Assembly (NCBI RefSeq): GCF_041521385.1
Contig: NZ_CP168006.1
Location: 1,888,858-1,952,857, forward strand
Source: Alcaligenes faecalis
Lineage (GTDB): Bacteria > Pseudomonadota > Gammaproteobacteria > Burkholderiales > Burkholderiaceae_B
Direction of reading: 5' to 3'
Length of the DNA: 64,000 bases
Shown here: positions 46,086 through 56,456 of the stretch, in pieces
Numbering within the stretch: position 1 is the stretch's first letter
How the letters are laid out: the number at the start of each line of letters is the position of its first letter
Translations under genes and position numbers: made by a program
Notes under the pieces: generated by a model
Database searches by the model: none
The model's input: only the letters and a program-made list of their open reading frames with translations
Told to the model about the DNA's origin: nothing

Positions 46086-47062
46086 GCCTTTTTCTGAATT
46101 TTATTGTCCGGTTCTGCTTGCAGCTCTGCCAGCGACAAGTCCACCGTATCAGGCACAACAATTTTTCCGCGAGCCTTCAAATCCAGAAACTCTGCCGTCG
46201 TAATCACGTCATAGTCTTTAGTCAGACGGGCCAGCAACTTGCGATAGCCTTCCATGCGGCTATCGTCACGATACTCACCCAAGCCATTCTCATCCCAGAA
46301 CAACAAGGACCAGGAGTGCAGCAGAAAGACAGCAAAGGAAGGGTTGCCGCTAAGCGTATTCAACAGCAACTGCCCCCACCAGGGACGGAAGCGGAAATAG
46401 CTGGACTCTGGGTAAGTAAGGCGAGCCCACCACTCTGGCTTGCCTACCTTACCTAGAATCCGTTTCTCGGTCATGGGCACCTCAATCACGCCATTGGACC
46501 AAGTAAAAGGCGTGTTCGTGGGCTTGCTGTAAATGCACTGATTGTTATGGACAGCGCATACAGAGTTGTTGAAAGACAAAGGAATACCCACTGCCTTTAG
46601 CGCACGAATCGTATCCGCATTCCAGCGGAACGAACCCGCACGATGCGCCAGAACCGGCTTGCCTGTTACCTCGGACATCAAACCCGCAAAGTGCCTGAAC
46701 ACAAACTCGGCACGAGCCTGCTCGGTGTACTGGTTCATGTACTGAGGACGGTTCGACAAACCATGCTCTTTCCAGAAGCTGTCAGGCAAGTACTCCGGAT
46801 GGGTGTGCAGTTGCACATCCTGGCCTTGTTCATCCAGCCAGCGCACCACTTCTTTCAACTCATCGAGCCGCGAGTATGCCCCACACAAGTCCGTAAAGAA
46901 CACATGCTTGACGCCGAACTCGTCACCGATCTTGCACATTTCGGCCACCCCGGCCGTCCCCTTAGGAAATCGCCCCCAGATCAGACGATTAACATGATCG
47001 TCAGAGGCGCGCTTGGGCAGAGCCTCTGTATCGACCGTAATCATTGCGTAGCGATCCCTCAT
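46082..47062 (-). CDS. Polysaccharide deacetylase-like (NodB-fold) protein, copy 1
   Basis: A 326-residue protein with NodB-type landmarks: MITVDTEALP for the catalytic and metal Asp region, QLHTHPEYLP for the histidine pair, AHRAGSFRWNADTIRAL for the Arg motif and DVITTAEFLDLKARGK near the end. No signal peptide is seen, so it acts in the cytoplasm or before export. Deacetylation of GlcNAc or ManNAc residues, or a related hydrolysis, is likely but unproven. It overlaps its upstream paralogue (47059-48018) by 4 bp; the pair appears to come from a tandem duplication. Confidence 0.7.
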   Translation of the reverse strand: MRDRYAMITVDTEALPKRASDDHVNRLIWGRFPKGTAGVAEMCKIGDEFGVKHVFFTDLCGAYSRLDELKEVVRWLDEQGQDVQLHTHPEYLPDSFWKEHGLSNRPQYMNQYTEQARAEFVFRHFAGLMSEVTGKPVLAHRAGSFRWNADTIRALKAVGIPLSFNNSVCAVHNNQCIYSKPTNTPFTWSNGVIEVPMTEKRILGKVGKPEWWARLTYPESSYFRFRPWWGQLLLNTLSGNPSFAVFLLHSWSLLFWDENGLGEYRDDSRMEGYRKLLARLTKDYDVITTAEFLDLKARGKIVVPDTVDLSLAELQAEPDNKIQKKA

Positions 47063-48018
47063 ACCTGTGTTTCTACCTGCTCTAAGTTAACTGTTCGCGA
47101 AAGGCGGATTTTACCCCGCGCCTGCAGATCCAAAAAATCTGCTGTGGTGATCACGTCGTAGTCCTTAACAACTCGTTGCAAGAACAGGCGGTAGCCCTCC
47201 AGCAAACGGTCGTTGGTGTAGTGGAAATGGCCATTTTCATCCAGATCCAACAAAGACCAGGAATGCATCAACACCACCGAGACTTTGGGTAAAGACCACA
47301 GAGGATCCTTCCAGAAAGTCGTAGGCCGCGAACCATATTGAAAATAAGAAGACTCCGGATAAGTCAGGCTGGACCAGCGGTCTGGTTTGGCATCCGACCC
47401 TCCGGGTGTAAAACGCTCTGTTACCGGGACTTCAATCGTTCCGTTCGACCAGGCGTAAGGCAAGCAATCAGGCTGACCTGTTGGGCAGCGTTTCAACAAG
47501 GCGGCCCGCATAGACTGGTTGAACGACAAGGGAATACCGACGGCCCGCAAAGCACGGATTGTGAGGGCATTCCAACGGAACGAACCGGCGCGGTGGGCGA
47601 GAATAGGTTTGCCCGTGACGTCCGAGATCAGCTTGCCGAAGTGTCGGAAGACGAATTCGGCACGAGCTTGGTCTTGATATTCGTTCATTAACTTAGGGAG
47701 TGTCTCCAGACCGTGCTCCGTCCAGAATTGTTTTGGCAACGTCTCAGGATGAGCATGCAACTGTACATCTTGTCCTTGCTTATCAAGCCAGCGAACAGCC
47801 TCCAACATCTGTGCCTGTTGTCCCAAAGTAGCACACAAGTCTGTAAAGAACACATGCTTAGCACCCAACTCATCACCAATCGCACACATCTCACGAATAC
47901 CCGCGCTCCCCGCCGTATACTCCCCCCAGACCAAACGCTGGACATGCTTATCCTGTGCGCGCCTTGGCAAGGCTTCAGTATCTACCGTTAGCAGAACATA
48001 GCGATTAAAAGAGAACAA
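47059..48018 (-). CDS. Polysaccharide deacetylase-like (NodB-fold) protein, copy 2
   Basis: A paralogue of the next gene downstream, sharing the motifs LTVDTEALPRRAQDKHV, QLHAHPETLP, AHRAGSFRWNALTIRAL and DVITTADFLDLQARGK. The frame is open to 48054 but has no ATG; TTG 48018 gives an N-terminus matching the paralogue in length and has GAG seven bases before, so it is preferred. TTG 48054 is the alternative. The second half differs by more insertions, for example the QYGSRPTTFW region. Its job in capsule assembly is presumably modification of a hexosamine; a distinct substrate from copy 1 is likely, since both are kept. Confidence 0.68.
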   Translation of the reverse strand: MFSFNRYVLLTVDTEALPRRAQDKHVQRLVWGEYTAGSAGIREMCAIGDELGAKHVFFTDLCATLGQQAQMLEAVRWLDKQGQDVQLHAHPETLPKQFWTEHGLETLPKLMNEYQDQARAEFVFRHFGKLISDVTGKPILAHRAGSFRWNALTIRALRAVGIPLSFNQSMRAALLKRCPTGQPDCLPYAWSNGTIEVPVTERFTPGGSDAKPDRWSSLTYPESSYFQYGSRPTTFWKDPLWSLPKVSVVLMHSWSLLDLDENGHFHYTNDRLLEGYRLFLQRVVKDYDVITTADFLDLQARGKIRLSRTVNLEQVETQV

Positions 48019-48310
48019 AGCGGGCTCACAACCTAACGGAACAACAAAACACAAAAAACGTTCCCGAATGCTAGTCCAGCACGTTCAGGACAGCACGAAA
48101 GCGGTTAAAAACAACTGACCACATAGAGCGAGCGCAAGCACAACACTAAACGCACTGCAACAGCTTATGTCTAACCAACGCTAGCCTGACTCCTCGCTCC
48201 AAAGTATTCAACCTACTACTCAAAGCAGTTCAAGCCTACATCTCGTGACGCTTGCGCAATAGTCAATGAGGCCCGAACCACTTTGCTTGCTAAACAGCAA
48301 GACAGCCAAC
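48019..48310. other. 292-bp gap inside the capsule operon, no gene seen
   Basis: AT-rich, gene-free on both strands, unlike the overlapping junctions elsewhere in the locus. A 6-bp hairpin (CTTGCT 48286-48291, AGCAAG 48296-48301) follows the wecC stop but has no T-run on the minus strand. The gap may hold an internal promoter for the deacetylase-to-rkpI half of the locus; no clear -35/-10 pair was assigned. Confidence 0.4.
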
Positions 48311-49576
48311 TTATTCCGCAAACAACCCAACAACATCAATGCACTGAGCATGCTTGCGGATTTCAGCAACTTGCTCGATGAATGGGTGATGTTTGACAAG
48401 AATGCAGACAACATCGGCATCAGCCAGCGCGCTACCCAGAGCAGACAGCTCAATACCCGTACCTTGCAGCTTGGCAGGCAATTCTTTGATATTGGGTTCT
48501 ACGGCATGTACTTTGCAGCCCAGACTGGCAATCTTCTTGGCAACACCCACAGCAGGGCTTTCACGCAGGTCATCGATATCGGGTTTAAAGGCCAAACCCA
48601 GGCATGCCACCTTGATATCCGCCATGCGGGCATCAGGACGCAGCGACAGCACGCCGGCAATAGCGGCTTTAACTTTCTCTACAACCCACTCAGGTTTGTA
48701 ATCGTTGATCTCGCGAGCCAAGCGAACAATGCGAGCCTCTTCAGGTGTTTTGTCCACGATGAACCAAGGGTCCACAGCGATGCAATGACCACCCACCCCG
48801 GCACCAGGCTGCAAAATATTAACGCGTGGGTGACGGTTAGCCAGGCTGATCAGTTCCCACACATTAATATTCAAGCGATCGCAAATCAGGGACAGCTCGT
48901 TGGCAAATGCGATATTGACGTCGCGGAAACTGTTCTCGGTCAGTTTGCACATTTCAGCGGTACGGGCATTGGTTGGTACCAAAGCGCCTTCCACAAAAAT
49001 TCGGTACAGCTCAGTTGCCATCTCGGTCGCTTTTTGAGTCATGCCACCAATCACGCGGTCGTTACTCACCAACTCATGAACAACACGACCTGGCAAAACA
49101 CGCTCTGGGCAATAGGCCACCTGAATGTCAGCCTCTTCGCCTGCCTGCTGAGGGAAACTCAAATCAGGACGGGCTTCGGCCAACCATTGGGCCAGTTGTT
49201 CAGTCGTACCAACAGGGGACGTCGACTCCAGAATGACCAGATTACCTTTGGCCAGCACGGGTGCAATGGCTTTAGCGGCGTCGGCGATATAGCTCAGGTC
49301 AGGCTTGTTGCCTTCCAGGAAAGGAGTTGGGACGGCAATCAGAAACGCGTCAGCAGGTTCTGGAGTCAGCGTGGCGCGCAAGTAACCGCCATGTACGGCA
49401 GCCTGCACCAGCATATCCAGTTCAGGCTCAACAATATGAATCCGGCCTTGATTAATTGTGTCGACCGCGTAAGCGTTCACATCAACGCCAATGACTTTTT
49501 TGCGGCGTGAGGCGAATAATGTTGCAGTAGGCAGGCCAATATAGCCCAGGCCGATCATGGAGAGAGTTTCAAACAT
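48311..49576 (-). CDS. wecC: UDP-N-acetyl-D-mannosamine dehydrogenase
   Basis: A 421-residue NAD-dependent enzyme oxidising UDP-ManNAc to UDP-ManNAcA. The N-terminal Rossmann motif is SMIGLGYIGLPTA, the family's VPTP and ESTSPVGTTE follow, and the catalytic cysteine lies in GAGVGGHCIAVDPWF. The C-terminal domain has GLAFKPDIDDLRESPAV. The start ATG 49576 follows GGAAAA; the longer frame to 49594 lacks a signal. It acts after WecB, encoded 14 bp upstream. Together they indicate a capsule containing N-acetylmannosaminuronic acid. A UDP-GlcNAc-type dehydrogenase is less likely given the WecB neighbour. Confidence 0.9.
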   Translation of the reverse strand: MFETLSMIGLGYIGLPTATLFASRRKKVIGVDVNAYAVDTINQGRIHIVEPELDMLVQAAVHGGYLRATLTPEPADAFLIAVPTPFLEGNKPDLSYIADAAKAIAPVLAKGNLVILESTSPVGTTEQLAQWLAEARPDLSFPQQAGEEADIQVAYCPERVLPGRVVHELVSNDRVIGGMTQKATEMATELYRIFVEGALVPTNARTAEMCKLTENSFRDVNIAFANELSLICDRLNINVWELISLANRHPRVNILQPGAGVGGHCIAVDPWFIVDKTPEEARIVRLAREINDYKPEWVVEKVKAAIAGVLSLRPDARMADIKVACLGLAFKPDIDDLRESPAVGVAKKIASLGCKVHAVEPNIKELPAKLQGTGIELSALGSALADADVVCILVKHHPFIEQVAEIRKHAQCIDVVGLFAE

Positions 49577-49590
49577 GCTGGTTTTCCGAA

Positions 49591-50712
49591 TCAAGAGATC
49601 AAAGTTTTTAGAATTTCGCTAATACGGGTGGCGGCTTTGCCGTCCCCATAAGGGTTGTGCGCCCGCGCCATACGCTCATATTCAGCGGCGTCATCCAACA
49701 GTTGCGTGGCTGCGCTGACAATGGCGTGAGTTTCTGTTCCCACCAGACGCACCGTTCCTGCATCCACGGCTTCTGGGCGCTCGGTCGTGTCTCGCATCAC
49801 CAATACCGGTTTGCCCAACGAAGGCGCTTCTTCCTGAATGCCCCCGGAGTCGGTAACCAAAAGGTCGCAACGATCCATTAGGTAAACAAAGGGCAAATAA
49901 TCCAGTGGTTCGATCAAATGAACATCGGAAACGTCGGATAAGATACGACGTACTGGTTCCTGAACATTTGGATTCAAGTGCACGGGATACACCACCTGCA
50001 CATCGCCACGGGAGGCAATCTGGCGCAAAGCCAGGCAGATGTTTTCAAAGCCAGAACCAAAGTTCTCACGACGATGCCCCGTCACCAGAACCAAGCGTTT
50101 GGCTGGATTGATAAAAGAGAACTGAGCCTCAAAACGGCTACGCAGTTCCGAGTCCTGACGTACGCGCGCGGCTACATCCAGCAGCGCATCAATGACGGTA
50201 TTGCCTGTAATATGCACCGTCTTGGGATCCACACCCTCATGCAATAAATGAGACTGCGATTGCTCGGTTGGAGCAAAGTGCACATCAGCCAACACGCCCG
50301 CTTGGCGACGGTTCATTTCCTCTGGCCAAGGCGAGTATTTATTGTGAGTACGCAAGCCAGCTTCTACGTGCCCAACCTTGATCTTGGCGTAATAGGCCGA
50401 CAAGGCAGCAGCCATCGTGGTCGTCGTATCACCATGCACCAGGATCATGTCTGGTTGCCATTGCTTGTAGACATCGCGCATGCCCAACAGCACATTACTA
50501 GTGATGTCATACAGGTCCTGGCCTGGCTTCATCAGATTCAAGTCAAAATCAGGTGTGATGGAAAAAATATCCAGAACCTGATCCAGCATCTGACGGTGCT
50601 GGCCAGTAACGCAAACGCGCGCTTCAAATGCTGAGTCGGCAGCCAAGGCCTTAACCACCGGAGCCATTTTGATAGCTTCCGGTCGTGTGCCAAATACAGT
50701 CAAAATCTTCAT
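49591..50712 (-). CDS. wecB: UDP-N-acetylglucosamine 2-epimerase, non-hydrolysing
   Basis: A 373-residue enzyme turning UDP-GlcNAc into UDP-ManNAc. It has [17 protein letters not shown] at the N-terminus, [27 protein letters not shown] and [19 protein letters not shown]. Length equals the family norm (about 376). It overlaps nothing but lies 4 bp after the large coiled-coil gene and 14 bp before wecC. Together with wecC it supplies UDP-ManNAcA for the capsule repeat. Confidence 0.95.
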   Translation of the reverse strand: MKILTVFGTRPEAIKMAPVVKALAADSAFEARVCVTGQHRQMLDQVLDIFSITPDFDLNLMKPGQDLYDITSNVLLGMRDVYKQWQPDMILVHGDTTTTMAAALSAYYAKIKVGHVEAGLRTHNKYSPWPEEMNRRQAGVLADVHFAPTEQSQSHLLHEGVDPKTVHITGNTVIDALLDVAARVRQDSELRSRFEAQFSFINPAKRLVLVTGHRRENFGSGFENICLALRQIASRGDVQVVYPVHLNPNVQEPVRRILSDVSDVHLIEPLDYLPFVYLMDRCDLLVTDSGGIQEEAPSLGKPVLVMRDTTERPEAVDAGTVRLVGTETHAIVSAATQLLDDAAEYERMARAHNPYGDGKAATRISEILKTLIS

Positions 50713-50716
50713 AAAA

Positions 50717-53700
50717 TTACTTTGTATCTTTAGGGTGAACAGTTATTAAACAGGCGTCTTTTTCAAGCTTGAAATTTCGTACAGCGTTCAATAGGCCAGC
50801 AGCCTTCACATCACGCTGCCAGTGTTTGGCAACTTCCTTTTCATCTTGACGAATAAAATCATCCATCAAGAAATCAATGTGGGCATCCGGAAAGTGCTGC
50901 ATCACAATGGGGCCCGCAGGATAACGAGCTTTGGGACCTGTTGCTGCTGGGGGGCCATCTACAATCACCAAAATACGTTTTCTGGAGGCTTTCTTTTGTT
51001 TAGCCAATTGCGCCAGAGCAGATTGGCAACTGTAGTAGGAGTATGTTTGACTATCGGCACCTTGCCACTCTTGCAATGGAGCCAGAGTTAACTGAACACC
51101 CTTTTCCAGACCAGCTTGTTGCAAATAGCCCAAGGTCTGCTGGTAATAGGCCTCCAAATGGTCAAAGGATATAAAGTGAGCCGAGGCAGCTTGCTGTCGC
51201 TCAGCAATGGAGGCTAATGTTCGTGCCACAATCACGGTAGACATGCCTGAGCCGAACTCGATCACCAAATCGTATTGCTCGAGTACCAAACGCTGTATCA
51301 GACAAAACGCAAAATCGGCAGACACTGGCCAGCTATGGCTTTCACTATTGAAGGCTGGCAAAACGCCCGTTGCAAAATACTCCTGCATACTCACAAAAGA
51401 CTGAATTTGGCGAGCCGTATTCAGACTGCTTTTCTGTACGGACAATTCAATCTGGCGATGCGCTCTGGCCAACTCTTCTGCCTGCGCTGTCAACATCCCT
51501 TGCAGCGTCTCAGGTGAAATCAAATCGCGCGCAGCCAAACCTTGAACTTGCTTACTCAAATCCTGAATCAAGCCTGCCTCGCGCTCAATCTGAGCGATCA
51601 ATTTCTGCTCCAGCTCCCGCTGCTTGTTTTCTAAAGCTGCCCTCGCTTTCTCCAGGCTCAGTTGCTCTCGCCCCTGCTGCAATAGCTCACCCTGTCGCTG
51701 TGCAGCCAAAGCAGCCTGCTCAGCATGCGCTGTGGTCATGGCATTTAATTCCATCTGGACAGACTCGCAACGGTCCAGACGCTGTGCCGCTAACTGAGTC
51801 TGCTCTGCACATACCAGTTTCAAGGCATCCAGCGCAGTTTGTATTGATAGCCGCTCATTATGCTCTTGAGTCCTCAGAGCACTGATTTTCTCCTGATCTG
51901 CCAACACAGCTTCTGCCTGATGCTGAGCAGCCTCTGCTTGCTGTTTAGCCTGCTCCAGAAGCTTGGTTTGCTCATCGAACTTCAGTTGCAAAGCGCTGAT
52001 ATCCAGCGCCAGTGCCTCACAATCACTTTGCGCCTGCGCTGTCAGTGCCTGCTGCTCATCATGGTGCAAACCAAGAGCATCCAGCTCCGACTGCAAGAAC
52101 TCATTTTGTTGCTGCTCTTTTTCCAGCAACTCCGTTTGCTCATTCAACTTCAACTGCAAGGCAGCAACATCCAGACTTAAAGCCTCATGCTCACTTTGCT
52201 TCTGGTTCAGCAAACCCAAGTGATACTCATGATTTTCATTTAATGTCGCAAATTGAGACTGCAGAACAGCATGTTGCTGCCGCTCTTCACTCTGAAGCTC
52301 CAGATGCTCCTGTAGCCGCGCCTCCAAAACGCTAATCTCCAAGCGCAGAGACTCGCACTCATTTTGTTTTTGAGCGGCAAAAAGCTGCTGTTCATCGTGA
52401 CGAAGGGCCAAGGACTCCAGTTCCGCCAACAGCGAGGCTTGTTGCTCGTTGTGCTGTTTTTCCAGCTCTTGCAGTCGATCTCGCTCCTGGAATGCCTCGG
52501 CTAAACCGGCTTGCAATACTCGACACTGCTCAAACCACTGCGATACCTGCTCTTTTTCATCACGAACTGATTGCTGCAAACTCTCAATACTCTGCTTGAG
52601 GCCGATGCACTCTTGTTCTTGCTGCTCAATCAGCACACTCTGCTGCTGACTGGTCTGCTTGTATGTCTTTGCTTCCTCAGCTAATGCTTGCATGTGTGCT
52701 TGCAATTCATCAGCACGTTGTATCTGCAAGTCCCGGTCTTGTCGCAACTGAGCCAACTCCTGCTCCAGCCACTGAGAGTGCACACGCAACTCTTGCGATA
52801 CATTCATTTGCGCAACCCGCTCTTGATCCAGGTTTTGCACCTGGGTATGCAGGCTAGCCAACTGTGCTCGTTGTTGCTCGACGGTTCCTGCCAATGCGTC
52901 ACGCGCTTGAGCCAGCTTCTCCCACTGAAATTGAACCTGTTGTTGCTGAGTATCCACCTCATAACGCAGACGAGCCTGCTCCTGACGGTACTGCACTGCC
53001 TGCTTCAACAGCCGCTCTTTATGGCGCATCTCTGATTCGGTGAACGGTACATCTTGCGGCAAAAGTTCAAGCCAAGCCTCTGCCTTGATAAAATCCCCAG
53101 CCTCATGAAAACGGAAAGCCAACCATTTCTGCCGAAAACCTCGTGGCTCCAGTGCATAAGCCCGGCTTGCCATTGAAGCAGCCACTGCAGGCTCCGTTTC
53201 CATCAAAGTACGAGCAAGAGCGGTCCAAGCATTTGCTTGGACCGCATTGGAAGCAGTCGTTCGACTTAACAACTCCTGCACCTGGCCTTGTCCGCCTTTT
53301 TGGTATGCCTGAATGACTTTATCAAAAGATTTCCCCCCCAATGCTGCAGAAGGGGATCCATGTCGATTCTGCCGCCATGCCCGATGCAAACGCCCCGGCA
53401 CCGAGAAGAACGCCCCAGCCGATCGCGTCCCCTCGATCAGAATATCCCCCAAACGACTGGGCAATGCATAACGAGCCTGTAACTCATTCAACTCACCTTG
53501 AGCCTCCAGCATCGCCTGATAACGTATATTTTCGGCTTCAATCTGAATCAGCCGTTCATCCACAGGAGCAATCTGAATCACAGTAGGCACCACATTGGCC
53601 GCAATTACTTGCGGCTGGTAATGCATACGCTCCAGCTCCTCTTGCACAATCTTCAATTGCTCCAATAAAAGGCGGTTTTCATCCTGCAGGATATGAAGCT

Positions 53701-53758
53701 GCATAGTCTCTGGCTCATCCCCACCCGGCACAGGCTGAGTAACAGGCTCGATAGTCAT
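50717..53758 (-). CDS. Giant coiled-coil protein with C-terminal methyltransferase-like domain
   Basis: A 1013-residue protein. Residues about 15-75 hold a short coil; about 110-245 contain helix repeats of the TPR-like sort ([14 protein letters not shown]). From about 245 to 780 there is an almost continuous coiled coil very rich in Gln, Glu and Leu with repeated units such as [16 protein letters not shown] and [15 protein letters not shown]. The C-terminal 220 residues are Rossmann-like with [14 protein letters not shown] (SAM motif I type) and [14 protein letters not shown]. No signal peptide is seen. The start ATG 53758 follows GGAAAA; TTG 53773 is the other option. It lies between kpsE and wecB. 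A chain-length or scaffold-and-cap role is plausible; nothing proves it. Confidence 0.7.
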   Translation of the reverse strand: MTIEPVTQPVPGGDEPETMQLHILQDENRLLLEQLKIVQEELERMHYQPQVIAANVVPTVIQIAPVDERLIQIEAENIRYQAMLEAQGELNELQARYALPSRLGDILIEGTRSAGAFFSVPGRLHRAWRQNRHGSPSAALGGKSFDKVIQAYQKGGQGQVQELLSRTTASNAVQANAWTALARTLMETEPAVAASMASRAYALEPRGFRQKWLAFRFHEAGDFIKAEAWLELLPQDVPFTESEMRHKERLLKQAVQYRQEQARLRYEVDTQQQQVQFQWEKLAQARDALAGTVEQQRAQLASLHTQVQNLDQERVAQMNVSQELRVHSQWLEQELAQLRQDRDLQIQRADELQAHMQALAEEAKTYKQTSQQQSVLIEQQEQECIGLKQSIESLQQSVRDEKEQVSQWFEQCRVLQAGLAEAFQERDRLQELEKQHNEQQASLLAELESLALRHDEQQLFAAQKQNECESLRLEISVLEARLQEHLELQSEERQQHAVLQSQFATLNENHEYHLGLLNQKQSEHEALSLDVAALQLKLNEQTELLEKEQQQNEFLQSELDALGLHHDEQQALTAQAQSDCEALALDISALQLKFDEQTKLLEQAKQQAEAAQHQAEAVLADQEKISALRTQEHNERLSIQTALDALKLVCAEQTQLAAQRLDRCESVQMELNAMTTAHAEQAALAAQRQGELLQQGREQLSLEKARAALENKQRELEQKLIAQIEREAGLIQDLSKQVQGLAARDLISPETLQGMLTAQAEELARAHRQIELSVQKSSLNTARQIQSFVSMQEYFATGVLPAFNSESHSWPVSADFAFCLIQRLVLEQYDLVIEFGSGMSTVIVARTLASIAERQQAASAHFISFDHLEAYYQQTLGYLQQAGLEKGVQLTLAPLQEWQGADSQTYSYYSCQSALAQLAKQKKASRKRILVIVDGPPAATGPKARYPAGPIVMQHFPDAHIDFLMDDFIRQDEKEVAKHWQRDVKAAGLLNAVRNFKLEKDACLITVHPKDTK

Positions 53759-53782
53759 GAGGTTTTTTTCCAAAATTATCTA

Positions 53783-54970
53783 TTAGTCCACATGGTCCAA
53801 GACAATGCTCTTAAGCAGCTTCAAAATCCCTGCCAGGATCAACGCCACCAATAGCGTCACCAAGGTGTTATACAAACGGCGAGGCTCCAGCGGATACTCA
53901 GGCAAAGTCGCAGACTGCAGCACGGACACCTTCTCCAACATTCGAGTGGCATCAATACGCCCTTTTTCCAAGGCACTCAAAGAAGACTTGTATAGCTCCT
54001 GGGTGAACTGCACATTCATCTCCAAGCGATAAAACTCTTCTACATACTTATTCAAAGTCCCACCCGAGGGCGTCGCCAACTTCAGCTTCTCTTCCTTGAT
54101 CTGCGTATCCACAGCCTTCAAAGCCTGTTTCAACATCAGAATATTCGGATGATCGCGGTCCAAAGATTTGGGCAATGAAGCCAACTGTGTCTGCAACTGG
54201 GCTCGCTGGGACTCCAAGGCTGCCACAATTGCATTAATGCTTTCTGCTGTCGCCTGTGGAGAAAGTAGGCCGGCCTTGTTCTGATAGTTCAGCAGATCCT
54301 GACTTGCTTTTTGAAAACGCTGCTGAGCTTGATCGACCTGCGTCACCAAAAAGTCAACCTGCACTTGGGCCATCTCATGACCAAGCACGTTCATATAGCG
54401 TTCCCCTTCCTGAACCAGCTGTTGAGTTATTGCTTGTGCCATCTCAGGGTCATACGCCTGCACTTTAATACGCAACACGCCTGAGAACTCATCAAACTCA
54501 ACCTGAACACGGCTCAAATAATGCCTGTGGAACCATTCCATGGAAGCATCCTGAAACCACATACGAGACACCAAGTCATGCTTTGACGAGCTGTAGTGAG
54601 TACGCAAATCCAACGATTTATCCAGCTTCTTGAGCATATCGATAGACAGCAAATAGTCGCGTAGCAACAACTGATTCGCCCGATCTACCGAGGCCACTCC
54701 TGATACAAGCATGCCTAAATCAAATGTTGGTGCTCCGACCGAGTCTGTCTTACGGATAATGACATTCGCCTCAGAAACATAACGCTCAGAGGCAAACGCC
54801 AACCAATACACGGATGTAAGGACCGCCAAAATCAGAATCAGATTTACCGCATGATCAAACAAGCGGAATGAAAAGCACGCCTTCACTCGATCCAAGAGAG
54901 TGAGTCGTTTTGATGAGACCCGTACAGGAGAGCTACTAACCTGTGCGGATGCGCTGGGGGTTTCAGTCAT
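53783..54970 (-). CDS. kpsE: KpsE-type polysaccharide co-polymerase / export inner-membrane protein
   Basis: A 395-residue protein with a membrane helix near residues 35-60 (FDHAVNLILILAVLTSVYWL), a large periplasmic region with coiled-coil helices (about 170-320), the PCP-type motif LEPRRLYNTL and a second helix near 365-385. Proteins of this kind bridge the ABC transporter KpsMT to the outer-membrane channel. The end is 24 bp from the coiled-coil gene, and its start overlaps kpsT by 4 bp. A kinase domain as in Wzc is absent, fitting an ABC-dependent group 2/3 capsule. Confidence 0.9.
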   Translation of the reverse strand: MTETPSASAQVSSSPVRVSSKRLTLLDRVKACFSFRLFDHAVNLILILAVLTSVYWLAFASERYVSEANVIIRKTDSVGAPTFDLGMLVSGVASVDRANQLLLRDYLLSIDMLKKLDKSLDLRTHYSSSKHDLVSRMWFQDASMEWFHRHYLSRVQVEFDEFSGVLRIKVQAYDPEMAQAITQQLVQEGERYMNVLGHEMAQVQVDFLVTQVDQAQQRFQKASQDLLNYQNKAGLLSPQATAESINAIVAALESQRAQLQTQLASLPKSLDRDHPNILMLKQALKAVDTQIKEEKLKLATPSGGTLNKYVEEFYRLEMNVQFTQELYKSSLSALEKGRIDATRMLEKVSVLQSATLPEYPLEPRRLYNTLVTLLVALILAGILKLLKSIVLDHVD

Positions 54971-55629
54971 TTGGGAAGCGAGTCCTTGTAGGCATTGAGC
55001 GCATCATCAATCTGGTCAAACCAGTGCGCTTTTCCTTTATGCAGCCAGACACCAGCCTGGCAGAATTGTTTTAAGGTTTTATTATCGTGAGCCACCATAA
55101 TCAGGCCTGCACGATTGGTCATGGTTTTAAACGCATCCGCCGCTTTCTTGCGAAAAGCAGCATCACCTGCTGCGGTCACTTCATCGGAAATGTACACATC
55201 AAAATTAAAGGCAAAAGACAAGGCAAACTGCAGCCTAGAACGCATGCCCGAGGAATAGGTATAAATTGGCTCTTCAAAAGCCTGTCCCAGCTCGGAGAAA
55301 TCCTTTATGAAGGCCAGTCGATCAGCCAAATCCTCCTGATGACCATGCACCCGACAAACAAACTTGGCATTCTGGCGTCCAGTCAAATTCCCTTCCAGGC
55401 CACCATTACCCATAGGCCAAGAGACACGACATAAACGCTGCACAGTTCCTTTACTGGGATGATCAACTCCGCCAATCAGACGTAAAAGCGTGGATTTTCC
55501 AGCACCATTGGAGCCAATAAGACCTACGTTTACTTTAGGCGGAATAGTCAGATTGACCCCTTCCAGTACCCACTTGCCAACGCCGTGCGCTGTCTTATAT
55601 CGCTTGTAAACATCATCGACGATGATCAT
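54967..55629 (-). CDS. kpsT: KpsT, capsule-export ABC ATPase
   Basis: A 220-residue ATPase with Walker A GSNGAGKST, signature YSSGMRSRLQFALSFA, Walker B VYISDE and the switch histidine in MVAHDNKT. The reduced Walker B region and short length match KpsT/CtrD/BexA rather than importers. It overlaps kpsM and kpsE by 4 bp each, so all three are translated together. It powers the movement of lipid-linked polysaccharide across the inner membrane. Confidence 0.95.
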   Translation of the reverse strand: MIIVDDVYKRYKTAHGVGKWVLEGVNLTIPPKVNVGLIGSNGAGKSTLLRLIGGVDHPSKGTVQRLCRVSWPMGNGGLEGNLTGRQNAKFVCRVHGHQEDLADRLAFIKDFSELGQAFEEPIYTYSSGMRSRLQFALSFAFNFDVYISDEVTAAGDAAFRKKAADAFKTMTNRAGLIMVAHDNKTLKQFCQAGVWLHKGKAHWFDQIDDALNAYKDSLPK

Positions 55630-56414
55630 CTCATCACCAACTGCAAGGCAAAACGTCGGTACAGGAGCAAGCCCAGAAACAAACTAGCGACACCCCATGC
55701 ATACAGGTAGCCCATACTGACACCTGGCACCACGTGATAGAAACTGGAAAATCCGTGACGAACCAACTCAAGGCCATGCGCGATCGGATTGAACAACAAC
55801 CAGTCACGATATGGCCGAGGAATCGCTGAAATCGGCATAATCACGCCCGAAATCAAGTAAAGCGGAAGCATCAAAATCTTAAGAATATGTTCCGTCTCAC
55901 GCACCAACGCCATTAATGCTGAAGCAACCAATCCGTAACCCATACCAAACAGCCACAACCCAAACACCGCCGTCATAACCTGTATCGGATCATCAGGCCG
56001 GATGTCATGCCCAAGCAACGCAACTCCCGTCAAGATCACCGCTGCTACCAACGCCATCAAAAACGCCTCCAAACTGCCACGCACAACTGATGCATCAAAA
56101 GGTTGAACCTGACGATAGGCAAATAAAGGTTTATTGCTATCAACGGCGTACATCACTTGAACAGCCGTACGACGAAAAGTAAAAAAGGCCAACATCCCAA
56201 CCACAATCCAGATCATGACGTCGATGCCACCTACTGTCTTCATCCGGATAACAGTAAACACAAATGTCATGAAACTGATATGCAGCACCGGCTCCATCAA
56301 GAGCCAAAACCAGGCAGCACGCATATCAAACAGACGATCCAGCGCCTCACGGAGAAACAGCGCCCGCCAGACCGACCAGGTGACGGCCATGGGGCTGCGC
56401 ACCTGATTACTCAT
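55626..56414 (-). CDS. kpsM: KpsM, capsule-export ABC permease
   Basis: A 262-residue ABC-2-type membrane protein with six helices and an N-terminal amphipathic segment (VWRALFLREALDRLFDMRAA). The ending ISAIPRPYRDWLLFNPIAHG is typical of KpsM/CtrC/BexB. The start ATG 56414 lies six bases after GAGGCC; TTG 56444 is a weaker option. It lies 42 bp after the Wza/KpsD-like gene and overlaps kpsT by 4 bp. It forms the inner-membrane pore with KpsT. Confidence 0.94.
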   Translation of the reverse strand: MSNQVRSPMAVTWSVWRALFLREALDRLFDMRAAWFWLLMEPVLHISFMTFVFTVIRMKTVGGIDVMIWIVVGMLAFFTFRRTAVQVMYAVDSNKPLFAYRQVQPFDASVVRGSLEAFLMALVAAVILTGVALLGHDIRPDDPIQVMTAVFGLWLFGMGYGLVASALMALVRETEHILKILMLPLYLISGVIMPISAIPRPYRDWLLFNPIAHGLELVRHGFSSFYHVVPGVSMGYLYAWGVASLFLGLLLYRRFALQLVMR

Positions 56415-56456
56415 CTCGGCCTCTACTAACAATGTTGAGTGCAACCATGAGGTTCA

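Noticed and set aside
48286..48301. Hairpin after wecC as an intrinsic terminator
   Set aside because: Only 6 bp and no T-run on the minus strand; at most a weak pause or processing site.
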